Part shown: positions 20,546-33,390 of the stretch, piece by piece
How the letters are laid out: every line of letters starts with the position of its first letter
Position numbering within the stretch: position 1 is the first letter of the stretch
Source of the DNA: Agrypnia vestita
Taxonomy: Eukaryota > Arthropoda > Insecta > Trichoptera > Phryganeidae
Assembly (NCBI GenBank): GCA_016648135.1
Contig: JADDOH010001546.1
Coordinates: 1-64,000 of the forward strand
Direction: 5' to 3'
Length of the DNA: 64,000 nt
Program-made: the position numbers and the translations under genes
The notes under the pieces: model-generated
Databases searched by the model: none
The model's input: only the letters and a program-made list of their open reading frames with translations
What the model was told of the DNA's origin: nothing

Positions 20546-22711
20546 ATTAGTAGAAAGAAAGATTTTGATAGAAAGGGACAAGTATAGCAAGTTGATTTTC
20601 TTACATTCGAGACGAGCTGTCAGAAAAAATTCATTTATAGTGTTTTATTTTAATTATAATGTGCGTGTTGCCATTCGAATCGATGCATCAAAAATTAAAG
20701 AATACATTGAAATACCTAGTCCATATCATTTTAATTTTAGTACGTAGTTAAAATTTGAATCTGGTTCAAGAGATGATCACCATATTGTCAGGATAACATG
20801 GTTATTATTTTTTATTTTTTAATGAGATAGAATACATAAAAAACAATACATTATTATTTTAAATCAGCCCATATCAATTACAAGTGTCTTCGGCCTGCTT
20901 TAGCGATAAGCCTTTGCATAATATCTAGTGTATCAATGTAGTGTAATCGTGGAAGAATATGTAAATAAACAAATAATTTTATGTGGGTTTTGGTTACTGT
21001 CAAGAAAATCGATTTTATGTAGCAGAGACTTTTTGAATGATGACTTATTCAAAAGAACTTCCTACATGAGATTCGCTTGCAAATTTATGTCAGATAAAGA
21101 AAGAGAATCAACAGCTGCACTGGGAATATTGTGCAGCACAACAAGATCGGATATTTTCCGCTGGGACTCCAATTTGTGCATTTTGAAACAAGACATTTGA
21201 GACAAGACAAATAACTGATGAATGTACCAACATTTGTATTTCGCACTAGCGATATAGGTATAGAAAAATTTTGAACTTCATGAGAACTTTATTCCTGAGT
21301 TATATTAATGAGTAAGACACATTCCTGAGTTATATTAATGAGTAAGACAGAAATAGAATGAATGTACTTACGCGTAAAGCTTATACGAAAAATGTCAAGA
21401 CATGTGTCAAACGTCAAAATTGACGAAGTGAACAAGTTCAACGAATCGTTATTTTTCTGTATAATTATTTTGTTTTAGTATTTTTAAATATAATCATTAT
21501 GTAATTATTCTGTTTTGGGCGGAGGCTGTATTTACATTGTTTCCAAATAAAAGTTTGAGAGTTGACGCTTGAATCAATTAAAATATCTTCCTTTGAAACA
21601 ATTGTAAAAGCAATTACGTCGGGACAGTAAATCATTAACCAGCTGAGATGTAAAATAAATGAAAATTTTAGCCGGCCGCGTTCAGCATGTCGGAAAGATG
21701 CAAAGAATTACTCTCCCAAGTAGTTCCTGCGTGCAAAATAAACGCGTGCAAGAATAATAACTTCATAAATCTATTAACCGTTGACATGTTTATTAGCAAA
21801 TCTGTACGGCTAGTTCTCTTCTGAAACCATTCCATCTCCATGTTATTTCGGTCAAGGCAAGGTTCCCACGACCGTCAAAACAACTTACGCGTCTAAAAAG
21901 TGTAATATGAGTTATGGGTAACATTTTTCATAAAAATAAACTAATTGCTTATGGATATTTCAAAACCCCCCGAACTAAACCACTCTATTCATATTGATTT
22001 TAAATATTCTTGGTAGCGGCCAGAATCAATATTGTGCTTGTATATCAAAATATTGAATATCCCAAATACAAAAAAATATATGGCCATATATATATTCCAT
22101 AGATATTCTAGATGAATTAATTCTAGTTACAAAATTGACAAATGCTTTTTATACAATAGCTAATATGATAAAATATCTCTATATGGTTTCTTCCAGTTTG
22201 CGTTCTGTTATGCCTTTTTTGTTATGAATAAATTTAGATTGCGCTGATGATTACACTGTTATGATTATTCAATTTTTGAAGGACAAAGAATTGAGAATAT
22301 TCGAGGATACTCAGAACTAACAATTGAATTAAGAGTCCAATAATCGAAAAATGGCTTTTACAGGACTTTAATTTATAAATAATTTATAAACACTTTTACC
22401 CTAAAATTATAATATCATTTTACAATCACATTACTGTTTTTATATGTTCTGATGTAAATGATTTATTTCATATTTAAATCAATTATCTTTTTTTTATTAT
22501 TTTGAGGTAGAAATATATATAAATCTTAATTATTTCATGTAAAGTTTTAATTTACTCTTTATCTTTACATATTTGCTTTTGTATCTGTTTTTTCTTTTTC
22601 GCTAATAATTCTTATAATAACGAACAAAATTTTATATTATTACATATAATATATATTATTATGTAATATGTAGTATATTATATTTTATGTACATAATTAT
22701 GTTATATTTTA
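20546..22711. other. Unassigned stretch with one tandem duplication
   Basis: The 30-bp unit starting ATTCCTGAGTTATATTAATG is repeated twice (21291-21320 and 21321-21350), differing only at the last base. A CGTCAAAATTGACG palindrome near 21413-21426 recurs around 58013-58026. No gene recognised; the rest is AT-rich. Confidence 0.5.
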
Positions 22712-22963
22712 TATGTTGGACGTGGAAGTAAAGGCAGCCATATCCAAAAAAATTAAAGTAATGTTTTGAATGCAGTAACCAAGGATTACTAATTTTGAGT
22801 GCACTGAATTCTTGATTTTTTCTACCCCTTCCAAAATCATATTTTCTATAAATTTATGTTTCTAATAAAATATCGAATTCGGTACATTCTAAATTAGTAA
22901 TTCTCGATAACTGCAGTAATTTTTTTTTTGGATATTGCTGCCTTTGCTTTAATACCCCTCATA
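22712..22963. repeat. MITE family M2, copy C
   Basis: The segment GGCAGCCATATCCAAAAAAA at the left is answered by TTGGATATTGCTGCCTTTGC and AATACCCCTCATA at the right. The interior has CAGTAACCAAGGATTACTAA and TCGAATTCGGTACATTC. Same family as 15357, 18656 and 63650. Confidence 0.75.
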
Positions 22964-24756
22964 TTACAGTATTATATTGCAGTGTTTAATGCTTGGGAAT
23001 CTTAGACTCTCAACTGCATTTGAAGAACATTTACCGGCAATACATACTTTAATTCAACGTAAATGTAATGTTTTTTATCCTAAAATAAACAAGATGAACG
23101 CTAGATTAAGCTACATGCACAATGGATGTTGCAGGCACGTCACTATTGTACATACACTAGGTACCTACCTGTCATTTGTGACAGGTAGCGACGTGCGGCG
23201 ACGGGCGGTCACATCACTCAATCCGAACTGGCAGTCTGAACCCGTCTTAAGGCGCGTTCCATATTTGAAATCAGACGGGCAAAGACGAATAGCTGACGAT
23301 CCAGATGTATTGTCACTGCCGTCTATAAAGTTACGTGTTTATATGTGTAGTGTTAGGAATCACACGAATCATGCGTCACAAAGAACACGACAAATAAATA
23401 AAAATTTAAATAAGAAAAATGGGTCTTAAGAAACAGATAATGTCACAAGAGAGTGTTTTTCGAACAGTCTGGACGACTTTGGAAAGATCTGGCAGCCGGT
23501 CGAATACCAGAAGGATCGAGAAATCGAGTCCTTATAAATTACGTCGCGGCTACGGAACCGAATCAGTTTTTATGACAAGCGGCGAAATCCATAGATCCGG
23601 TTTAGATAGATAAATGAACTGTGAATCCGTGCGATAGATAACGGGCAAATAAAGTGTACCAGAGAGAACTGGAATATTCTAGCTTAGTTTGTGTTCAGTG
23701 ACTTGTTTACGAATAAAATATTTGATGTGTGAAAATAATTTCCGGATAATGGGTAATCAAAACTTAACCATTCTTTAAAAGTTGAGGTATTTAATTTTAA
23801 TACCGAGATCAGAATTTTCTATTAAATGTGGAAAACGATTTTAGTCAAATGGTTGCCTCGGAATTTCTCAAGTACAGTCACTCATTTGACGAACATTTCC
23901 TTAATTTTTTGGTCGATTTAAGGCCTATTTCATCAACAACTCGGATATTGTCCATAGGAAATTGCATTAGCTTAGATCTCCAAAAAAGTAAATTAGGCTT
24001 TCAGGAAATTTCTGATGTAATAACTCAATTTTTTCCCGGGTTGCGTGGCATGTAGCCGCATCTTACTGAAAATGATATCATCCTAGACCAAAGCATTAAC
24101 TTCAGTCTAAAAAAGTTAGTCAGCGACTACGGATAAGGCAGTAAATTAACTGAAAGAGTGACACCAGCATCATCAGCACCATTTTTGTAGTAAATTTTCA
24201 CCATTTTAATGCACCGCTTAATCGTTAATCGAGACGTTTTCGTTAATGGCGTAGTTTTTATTGATTGATAGAGCAGTTACTTTGTGGTTCAACGTGATTA
24301 TTTAAATTTACATTTTTCCGTTAAAGCCCAAAAAAAATCTTACTCACTGCTCCGCGGCCCGCTACTCTACTCGAATAAGATGTCGAAATTACTGTTAAAT
24401 TAATAATGTTTTAGGTTAGCTATAAATTACACCAGATGATAAGAGGGACAGAATATTTTGAGTTTGTGAAAAATTTTCTGAAAAACTGGTCTAAAAAAGA
24501 ACTAAAAAAAAATTAAAACAGTTTTCAGGCGTATTGTAATGTTAATAATTCGGTGGAACTTCATTACACATATAAAGTATATTGCTATAAAAATTCCAAT
24601 AATATAGATACCTCATAAGTGACATCTGTATTTGATTGAGGGAATGTAAAAAGCTTTGGACACCGGTGGCGCTAATGTTAATTACAACACATATGTGAAA
24701 CGGTTGTAAAACTTAAATACTCGTATATACAACTTCATAAAATTTTATAGATATGG
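22964..24756. other. Unassigned stretch, partly GC-richer
   Basis: About 23160-23600 is richer in G+C than its surroundings and holds open frames at 22977-23429 and 23419-23613 (+). Neither shows a domain I recognise, and I see no clear exon boundaries. Confidence 0.3.
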
Positions 24757-24922
24757 TATTCGATCATGGGTGAAAATCGTGAATGTTATATTGTGTAAAA
24801 TGATCCCTTAAGCCAGCCGTACGATTGGCCGTAATCCCTATGAACAACAAAGACTTCCGTACCTACTTTCCCATAAAAAAAATATAATTTCGTCTCTATG
24901 AGACATCTATAATATATCTTGA
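24757..24922 (+). repeat. Interspersed repeat family R8, copy 1
   Basis: It shares GTGAAAAT-GTGAATGTT, CCCTTAAGCCAGCC, AAAGACTTCCGTAC and CGTCTCTATGAGACATCTATA, in this order, with copies at 47920-48075 (+) and 40290-40441 (-). No box A/B or open frame is evident, so its class is unknown. Confidence 0.6.
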
Positions 24923-25089
24923 TTAGCGATAAATTTAACTCAAGGGGTTTAGTTTTTTTTACTAGGTATCACATGTGACATCTTTAACCCTGAAAAGTAA
25001 AAAAACATAAAACAATGGTTGAGTTTGAATCACCCCTCACATCCAAATGTTTTTTCCACGATTCTTAGTTATGTGAGACATAACTTTTA

Positions 25090-25600
25090 TCTTAAATGTT
25101 GCGATGAAACGATATGAACCACCTTAGGAGAACATGGAATGACAAGGACATCAGGCAAGCATTTAAAATAATGTCGGTTCACACACTTGTCATTCTAATC
25201 TTTACGTATTCAGCGGAGACTTGGACGTTAGCCATAGCTATAAACATAAGATGGACACCTTCGAAATATATTGCTTGAGAAGATGGCCCGACACAGGTTG
25301 CCTCAACCTTGCAACAAACCAACCGTAGCGAGTTCCATCTACGGTAGTGAGAACAAAAGATTTTTCAATTTTTTGCCATATTATGTTTAAAAATAGCAGC
25401 CTAGAAAATGGGATTATTCTGGGCCGAAAAATACCTGGAAGAATGCCACAGCGATGGATAAGTGCGTTACATTTAGCTGGAGAGACCCCGTTATTAGCTG
25501 TGAGGGCAATCCAGGAAAACATTTTGGGGTAAATTACAAGGCACGTCTCATCTGATCTCCATGTCAATACTGACACGAAGGACGAAAAGAGGTTGGTGTC
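25090..25600 (+). pseudogene. LINE endonuclease-RT C-terminal relic
   Basis: Translation in mixed frames gives TYSAETWTL, KMDTFEIYCLRRWPD, RVPSTVVRTKDFSIF, then CHIMFKNSSLENGIILG and PGRMPQRWISALHLAGETPL. It ends LAVRAIQENILG* and ITRHVSSD. This follows the C-terminal order of insect LINE proteins (YGAETWTL, MDxFExWCxRRxL, FGHIxRxxSLEKxIxxGKxxGxRxRGRxxxRW). Frameshifts show it is dead. Confidence 0.65.
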
Positions 25601-25674
25601 AAATATTTCATTGTCGACTTACGTAATATATCGTAAAATCCTAGTATTTCGCATAAATTTGATCTATAAGAATT

Positions 25675-25832
25675 ATGAGTAGAAAATGCTGAAGCAACTA
25701 TGTCCTTAATGTCAATAATTATGGAGATAAGCTACTTCAAAGTTTGCATTTTTTTTCAATATTTCTGACTTATGTAAAATGACGGACTACATTAAAGTAA
25801 CTTATATCGAATATTAAAAATTCATTCGCTTA
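25675..25832 (+). repeat. FB1 foldback fragment
   Basis: It carries GAAGCAACTATGTCCTTAAT, then TCAATAATTATGGAGATAAG, CAAAGTTTGCATTTTTTTTC and AAAAATTCATTCGCTTA, the middle of one FB1 arm. Both ends are missing. Confidence 0.65.
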
Positions 25833-26534
25833 GGCAGAAGTCTTAAATTTTTAATTGTATTTATTTATGAATATATTATTAAAATATTTTGATATTTTAA
25901 GATGTGACGGCGTACGTGACACGGGGTATAACTATTTTAATATACAAATGTTTGATATCAATTATATGCATATTAAAATAGTCTTACCTCGTAAATGTAA
26001 AAAAACTGTCGTCGCCCTCGAATGAATTCCTTTAAATGCCATGAGCGTGTTTACGCGCCAAACCTTGTGCGTGATTACTCACTTTTCGCCCTTGCAGAGA
26101 CAGGATTAAGCACGATTTTCAATTTCGTATATCTAAAGGCAATCTGCTGTGTGGACGACAATTCCCGGCATTTCATAGACGATTGAACCATACAGTATTG
26201 TACTGGAACCTGCCATTAACTCGTGTGGTAGTAAAATTTTAAAACCCTTGGCATTTAAAAGGAATTTTCTGCTGAATGACGTTACGGTGCACATGACCGT
26301 CGAACGGAAAGATGCACAATGGACTTTAGATGACTTAAGTACCTAACTCACCTATGCAATAAAAAATGGTACATCATTCAGATCCATCTCGAATCGTTGC
26401 GTAATTCTGCAACGATAAGATTGATTAATGATTCCTTTCAAGATCTATCTGTCGAATGAAAAAGTTTTTATTTCATCTATCTATTTACTCATCAATATTA
26501 CATTTGAATTCAGTTTTCAACTCATCTATTATGC
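25833..26534. other. Unassigned stretch
   Basis: I see no gene or confident repeat. Confidence 0.4.
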
Positions 26535-27267
26535 TTTTGTATTAGCGAAGGGAAAAACTACATTTCAAAATGAATACTACAACACACACACGTTCACCAG
26601 TTTGAAGACTACAAAGTGTACGCTACAATTGTAGTAAAAACTACTTGAAGTGAAGTAATTGTAGCACTACGAAATGAAGTGAAGTAAATGAAGTGAAGTA
26701 ATGAAGTAATTGTAATATTAATGAAGTGCAGTAATGAAATGAAGTAAGAAGTTAATAAGTAATTGTACTACAAAAATGTAGTACTAGTGAAGTAAATTTT
26801 TAAATGAAGTGAAGTATTTTTAAAAAAAAAAAGGTCAACGAGTAAAAAAGATAAATGACGATATTTTCTCCAAAGTAACATTTGGCGACCTAAAAAAAAA
26901 AAGGTCGCCATCCAGATTTCTTCATTCGATTCCAAAAAATTTTCAAACCATGGAGGGGGGGGTTGTTACAGTTTCCAGAGGTTTCTTCGTTTAGCTACAT
27001 CAACTTCCCAAAAATTTCACGTAAAAAATACACTATTTAAAGTATGTTTCTCATACTTTCGATAACTTTGAAGTGTATGTACTTTGTAGTGTTCGCTTTG
27101 AAATGAAGTGTACTATTTTGTAAGTGTAAGTTTATACTTTCAATAACTTTGGTGTTTGTAAATTGTAGTGTGCACTACACTTCAAAACGTGAGAAGTGTG
27201 CACTTCAATGTAATGTAGTACTACATTGTAGTAGTGATTACAGAGCGGACCCATCACTATTTTGTAT
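26535..27267. mobile_element. hAT-like non-autonomous element with perfect 8-bp duplication (family H2)
   Basis: The 717-bp element (26543-27259) is bounded by identical TTTTGTAT duplications at 26535-26542 and 27260-27267. The ends TAGCGAAGGG and CCCATCACTA match at 8 of 10 positions. Both flanks of the interior are crowded with GAAGTGAAGTAA-type direct motifs and GTAGTACTAC palindromes, like the subterminal repeats to which hAT transposases bind. No transposase frame is visible, so it needs an outside enzyme. Confidence 0.8.
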
Positions 27268-28569
27268 TAGGAGCAATGTGTTTAGTTCTTACAGGTGATT
27301 ATTTTTAAATTTGGTTACCTCGAGCGTTTCGATGATTTATATATTCAGACAATACCATACGCTAAGCCCGAAATCGTTGTATTTTTAACGATGGGTCGTT
27401 GAAAAGATATGTACAATATAGATTTTTTTACACTCTTGTAAATGTACTTATAATAAATACACATCTCTTTTTAAATAGTCGAGATTTATACGTTGATCCG
27501 GTTAGATGCTAACTAAGAATATACTAGTTGTAGTTTTTTTTTGTTTTCATCTCCATGATGATTTAAATGATTTATTAATCAATCATATTAAGTACATTTA
27601 AAGATATATATTTCAAGAATCTGTACACAAGTTTTTATACAAAAATTCTATTTTATCAATGAGATACAGCCATTGTCCCGACTGCCTTTGAAAAAACGGG
27701 TTTTGTGGTGACCATTCGGATTTGGATCCCTTGAAATAAAAAAATAAAAGATTATTATTACACATAATGCATATGAGTCATTGAATGAAATATTTTAGAA
27801 ATTTCGATTTGTTAAAAAACGGCAAAGGTTTAAAGTAAATTTTTCAATTTAATTTTTAGCGTGAATTAAAATTTTCACGGTAATTTCAACCGAAAATCAC
27901 CATTAACTCCTGAATAGGCAAGACCCCTTAAATACGTATACCTATATTACCTTCAAAGAAATCATAAGGCAGTATAGTTCATCTATGGATACTTTATACT
28001 CCTTTAATTGAATCCTATACCCTTCCCCTTTCCTTTTTATTCTTCATAATGATTATTTATTTTCATTTTATTATTTTTTCTTTTCTTTTTTTATTTATAT
28101 TTAAAAAAAATAGTAACGGGAACTTAAAATTTTTTAATTTTTATTTATTTGTTAATTCAATTGTTTGTTTTGTTATTAAAATAGTTTAATTTTTAATTTT
28201 TATTGTTTACAGGCTCCCAGGAAACTTAACTTGTTATACTTAAACAAAATTGTTTACACAATAGATTTATGTTTCATTTAATGTAATGCAGGTAAATTTC
28301 CTTAAATATATAAATATTTTGGGAAATATACAGTACAGTTTTTGATTAAACCTCTACAAATTTATATAAATCGTCTATATCGTCTCATTCACAATCAGAC
28401 TACAGTGACATATAATTATACAGAAAAAAGTTCTGTGGACAGATATTATTGTACAATTTTGAAAACAAATTATAATATAAGGGGGTTTTGCATCCGTCCT
28501 CTTATTTCAGGGTCGGTAACAAAGTGAAACCACCACATCGTGCCTTCGGAAAAGGGTGATCAAAAATTT
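27268..28569. other. Unassigned AT-rich stretch
   Basis: The segment 28010-28230 is T-rich with a CCCTTCCCCTTTCC patch, slightly like LINE 3' tails. No gene seen. Confidence 0.35.
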
Positions 28570-28757
28570 TAATTTTGATCAACTTTTACAAAAAATAAGT
28601 CAGAAATATTGAATAAAAAAGAGGAAAATTTTGATATTGTATATCTCCATAACCATTGATATAAGGTCATGTTTGCTTGAAAACTTTCGGCTAATACTCA
28701 AGGCAAGAATCCACCTGTAAAATTTTTGCTACTAGCTGTGAGACACCCTGTATACAT
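28570..28757 (+). repeat. FB1 foldback half-copy with CACCCTGTATA terminus
   Basis: It includes ACTTTTACAAAAAATAAGTC, TGTATATCTCCATAACCATT, then CCACCTGTAAAATTTTTGC and GCTGTGAGACACCCTGTATA. This is the outer part of an FB1 arm with the alternative terminus. It ends about 115 bp before the second mariner. Confidence 0.75.
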
Positions 28758-28871
28758 CAGTCATTCCAGATTTTGGATAAGTTAAAATATAATTTAACTC
28801 ATGAATTTTAATTGTTTTCAAATCGAGTGTTCTAAAAAATAAGTTATATTAGAAAAACGACGCACGAAATA

Positions 28872-30157
28872 TTAGGTCCTTACATATGAAATTGGCGTTT
28901 TGCCGTACTGGCAAATTTGATCTTAAATATCTTCTCTTTGGTTAGGAATTCCAAATCCAAATTTATTCAGCTATTTAATCATGTATTTGTGTTTTGAAAA
29001 TTATAATTCATTTGTTTTTTCCTCAATTGTTTTTTTCTTTGCGTCACTCAGTTTACAAAATGAAAAACTTGAAATATCGCGTTATTTACGAGTACGAGTT
29101 CCACCGTGGCACCAGTGCTGCAGAAACGGCTCGAAGGATTAATGATGTGTATGGCGACGGTGCCGCAAAAGAAAATAGAGTGCGTTTTTAGTTCCAACGT
29201 TTTCGTTCTGGAAATTTTGACCTGCAGAACAAGCCCCGTGGACGGCCGGAGAAGAAAGTTGATAATGAAGAATTGAAGGCTATTGTGGAAGCGGATCCAT
29301 CGCAAACCACATCCGAGTTAGCTGCAGGCTGCGGTGTTAGTGATAAAAGTGTTTTAATCCACTTGAAGCAAATTGGTAAGGTGAAAAAGCTTGAAAGGTG
29401 GGTACCTCACGAATTGAGTGAAGCAAATCAACAAACGCGCGTTGACTGCTGCGTTGCATTACTCAACCGGCACAATAATGAAGGGATTTTAAATCGAATC
29501 ATTACCTGTGATGAAAAGTGGATCCTGTACGATAATCGGAAGCGCTCATCGCAATGGCTGAACCCTGCCGAAACAGCCAAACCATGCCCCAAGCGAAAAT
29601 TGACTCCAAAAAAGTTACTTGTGAGCGTTTGGTGGAATAGTGCTGGTGTCGTTCACTACAGCTTTCTTAAATCTGGCCAGACGATTACGGCAGATGTCTA
29701 TTGTCAGCAAATGCAAACCATGATGGAAAAGATAGCTGCTAAACAACCGAGGCTGGTTAATCGCTCTAGGCCACTGCTGCTTCATGATAACGCTAGACCA
29801 CACACTGCACAACAGACGGCTACCAAATTAGAGGAGCTTCAATTGGAATGTCTAAGACATCCACCGTACTCTCCGGACCTTGCCCCAACAGATTACCATT
29901 TTTTTCGAAATTTGGATAACTTCTTGCAAAGGAAAAAATTCAACTCCGATGGGGCAGTCCAAACCGCCTTCAAAGATTTTATTGATTCCCGTCCGAATGG
30001 TTTTTTTAGTAAAGGGATCGATGAACTACCTATGAGATGGCAAAATTGCATAGATAGCAATGGTACATACTTTGATTAAATAAATATATTATAATAAAAA
30101 AAAATCGGCTTTACGTTTCTCCCATACTAAACGCCAATTTCATATGTAAGGACCTAA
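28872..30157 (+). mobile_element. Full-length mariner element, cecropia-like (copy 2)
   Basis: The element is 1286 bp with the same TTAGGTCCTTACATATGAAA ends as the copy at 9578 and TA at 28870-28871 and 30158-30159. It aligns to copy 1 over its whole length with only scattered substitutions. Both terminal repeats look usable, so it could be moved in trans even though its own gene is broken. Confidence 0.93.
29060..30079 (+). pseudogene. Mariner transposase with one nonsense codon (W44*)
   Basis: The reading frame is colinear with the intact gene at 9767-10786 and has the same length (340 codons including the stop). Codon 44, TGG in copy 1, is TAG here (29189-29191). Past that point the frame stays open to the end, with all three aspartates (TCDEKW, HDNARPH, LAPTDYHFF) in place. 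About a dozen residues differ from copy 1, for example T42R, M156L, T184N and K330N by position in the alignment. A single stop within the first helix-turn-helix should destroy binding unless there is readthrough or reinitiation. A downstream start would give a protein lacking the DNA-binding domain. Confidence 0.9.
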
Positions 30158-33129
30158 TATAATGTAATTCATACGTAAATTTTATATAGGTGTATTCAAA
30201 TCTAAAAAATAAGACGTGCGTTAATAATGAACATCACTTTTATCTCTTAATCTACAAAGAAATTCGATGTGTTTTAAAGAGAAAATAATTGTCAGTACCT
30301 ACCTATTTTAATAAAAATGACAATGTTTACCAAAATTTTCGAAAATATTCAGTTGTTCCAAGCCCACAGTAGGTAGGCCAAGAATACTCCGTACAAATCT
30401 GCTTTTAAAACTATAATTTTAGTTGCTGTCAAATTTAATAACATCTAAATATCGGCTTCGTAGCCCTAGCAAGAATGATCATGAATTTAGATAAAAAAAA
30501 ACTTTTTTTACTGAGTGAAGAAAGTTCTAAAAATTAAAAGTAATCACGCTGAAAAACTATACATCTCCCAGCACTTCTGCTCGGCATCTCTGTTTATGGT
30601 GAGGTAATAATAAATAATCATTGCTTGAAGAAACTCACTTACAGCGGTAATCTAGAAATAGATTTCTTTTATGGATAACCGGATTCCGTGAAGCTTTAAA
30701 GATGAAATTAAATTTAAAGAGATATAGATAATCTCTTATAAAGTGCATCGATGCATCCATATAATAAAAAAACAATGTATGCATCTACCGCCGCCTTGGA
30801 TGGAACAATGAGTGTCGATTTCAATGATTGATTGCCAACAAGCTATGAACAGTGTGGCTCTCTTCAGTTTCCTTCATTCCAAGACCCTTGCCATTTCGCT
30901 TCATTAACATTTTGTCTTTATAAATAAATAAAATGCTGTTGAGCGACGAAATATAAAAAGACAACACATTGTACATATTAGTATGAGAGGACAGTAGACC
31001 TAATCGGGTTGAGAATAAACCTCGTCACTAAAAAAAAATATTCGGTTACACATTTGTATCAGAAAATAAAGCTGGAGAAAAAATGGACATATGACTAACT
31101 AATTGAAAATCAAAACCTAATTCCATGTTTTGGAAAATCAAACAAAATCCATAGTTTCACATTTTTTTTATAACTTTAATAAGTTGACTTTTAAAAATTA
31201 ATAACTTCAGATTGATACTTGATGTGACAGTTACTAATATTTTAAATAAAGGAATAAGCTTAAGAATATTTACATTCATATAAAAATTCAAATCCACAAA
31301 AAACAAAAATTATGATTATGTATATTTTGATACTCAACGAGTAGGGAATATGAACCCGGGACGTCGAATCCCGGATTCTGAACGTTTTTCTGGTCCCGCA
31401 CGCCCGGGATTGAAAAATTTTAGCCTCGAGATTTTCGGGGTCCATCCAAAAAATTAATTTTGAAAGAAATCTTTTTTCCTGTTGGTTATTTTTAATAATA
31501 AATGTGCCAACTGTTTGCATAATATTATGCTGGTAATAAAGGTAAGTTATGTGCTTTGTAGGATTATAATATAAGAAGAATAGGTTTAATTTTTGTAGGA
31601 TTAAAAATAAAAACATTTGTATTGATTATCCTGATCTGCATTACGCAAATATATTCCGTTTATTATCTTGTCGTTTTTTCCCTCACGGTATAATCGATAG
31701 ACTTTACGTCGAGAGTTTTGTGGTGTCAATATCGTTCCAGAAATTATTATCGATGAAATGATTGGTCCAAAAGATTATACCTGTAATTTCTTAGTTCAAA
31801 TAGAACCTAGTAACCTTATTCAGCGTACACAACGATCTTCCGTGTTCTCTGAATGTGTTTTATGTAGGTATCTATTGTCTTATTTTATGCCTTACCTAAC
31901 CTTTGCATTAACCTAACCTAACCTCTACGGTAACGTAATCTAATTGCGGGGAAGCGAGGTCAAAATGTCTTTGTACCGAAGAAACATTATCTATCTCTAA
32001 ACTATATTTGAACGTACCTAACTGATATAGGAATAAGCAGGTAGGTACTATACGAAAATAAAAAATTATTTTACTGAAATTTGAAATATTCTTTGTATAA
32101 TTTATACCATTTCAAAAGTATACTAATATTTAGTAACTTATTAAAAGTGAAAGATAAAATCAGGATCGTTCTTTCAGCGCAACTATCCATTAGTCAAGAT
32201 CAGCAATAGGATTATCAACAGCAATTAAGGATATCAACTTCTTCGAAACAAGAAGATCATAAAAGAAAAACGTGCCACTACAAGAAAAAGCGTATGACTA
32301 AAATTATTTGTGCCAAATTTAAGGTAGCGATATGTGATGAACATAAGATTGATTTTGTACCACATGCGTTCAATATAAATAATTTTTCTATTATAAATAC
32401 TTTTTAACATAATCTTATGTGCCATAAAATGCCAAAATATAGAACGTTATATTATTTTTTCTAGTTGATTTTGCATGTTAAAGTTTATGAAAAAACAAAG
32501 ATCTTTTTTCAGAATTTTAGAAATTTTAGTATTTGTTTATAAGACGTATTTTTATTGAAAAACCTTTAAACTAACGTTAATGTAAAATATCACGTGCACA
32601 AAGTTTATATATTTTGCAAAAAAATACTTTTTCAAGTACCTACCCGTCGTTTCGACGGATGGTTAGCTTTGATGGGGAACGTTAGCTGTCTAGGGTTAAA
32701 GCCGATACTTTACATGGGGACGTCACTGCATCTGAAGCCACGAATAATAAAGCAAGCCGTATCAATAAATAATTATGGAAGTAGTACGAAAAATAAGTTA
32801 TCACATGCACGGCTATATTTTATGACTGCCATCTATGAATTCTCTAGATTAGCCATAATTACCCCTTTCAACTGTTTCCTTAGGCACTTGGGCCAAAAAA
32901 GTCTGCTTCTAATGATGTTATTATGTTTTAACAGCTCCGAGCTGACATGTGAATAAATTACTCGCTTCGATTATACCTGACAAGTGGTAAAACTGTCGTA
33001 AATCTTCCATTAAACTCGGATGCCATATGGCTGGATGGCCGCTTGTAAATACATTTACGAGTAGAGGCAAAACTGGCAATGCGTCAAATATCGAAAGGCA
33101 AACTGATTGAAACGTCGAATATTTTTTTG
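30158..33129. other. Unassigned stretch
   Basis: I see no gene. A patch at about 31345-31440 is rich in CCCGGG/AATCCCGG-like motifs and resembles 50930-50950 only loosely. Lepidoptera-style GTAGGTACT runs occur near 32040. Confidence 0.4.
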
Positions 33130-33390
33130 ACATTAGTAAAATTTTTAGAACCAAATTAATTAATCAATTAGAAAGGCATACAGAAAAATCAAATCCACGA
33201 TAAAATACTTGGCTACTACCGGGATTCGAACCCGGGTCACCTCCTTTCCGGGACCGGTGCTCTGACCACTAAGCTATAGGAGCCTTGTAGATTTCGTGAA
33301 TATATCAACCTTATATGGTTTTAAAAATTTCCCAGAACTTTGTTCTAAAAAATTACAACTTCACAAATATGAATGTGTTCTTAAATTAAA
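33130..33390 (-). repeat. Repeat with internal tRNA-like core, family TR (copy 2)
   Basis: Read on the minus strand this is the cleaner copy: AAGAACACATTC...GTGAAGTTGTAA, AGAACAAAGTTCTGGG, ATATTCACGAAATCTACAAG, the tRNA-like core, then CAAGTATTTTATCGTGGATT and AATTGATTAATTAATTTGG. The core begins roughly 120 bp into the repeat, not at its 5' end as in a standard SINE. Confidence 0.7.
33211..33284 (-). other. tRNA-like core of TR repeat (not a functional tRNA)
   Basis: The 74-nt core has a perfect T-arm (CCGGG, TTCGAAT, CCCGG), a normal-looking D-arm (TAGCTTAGTGGTCAGAGCA) and an acceptor stem with 6 of 7 pairs (GGCTCCT with AGTAGCC). The anticodon stem does not form cleanly, so this is not called as a tRNA gene. 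Confidence 0.65.

Noticed and set aside
22977..23613. Two open frames in a GC-richer patch as exons
   Set aside because: The products have no family resemblance I can recognise and the boundaries are not supported.
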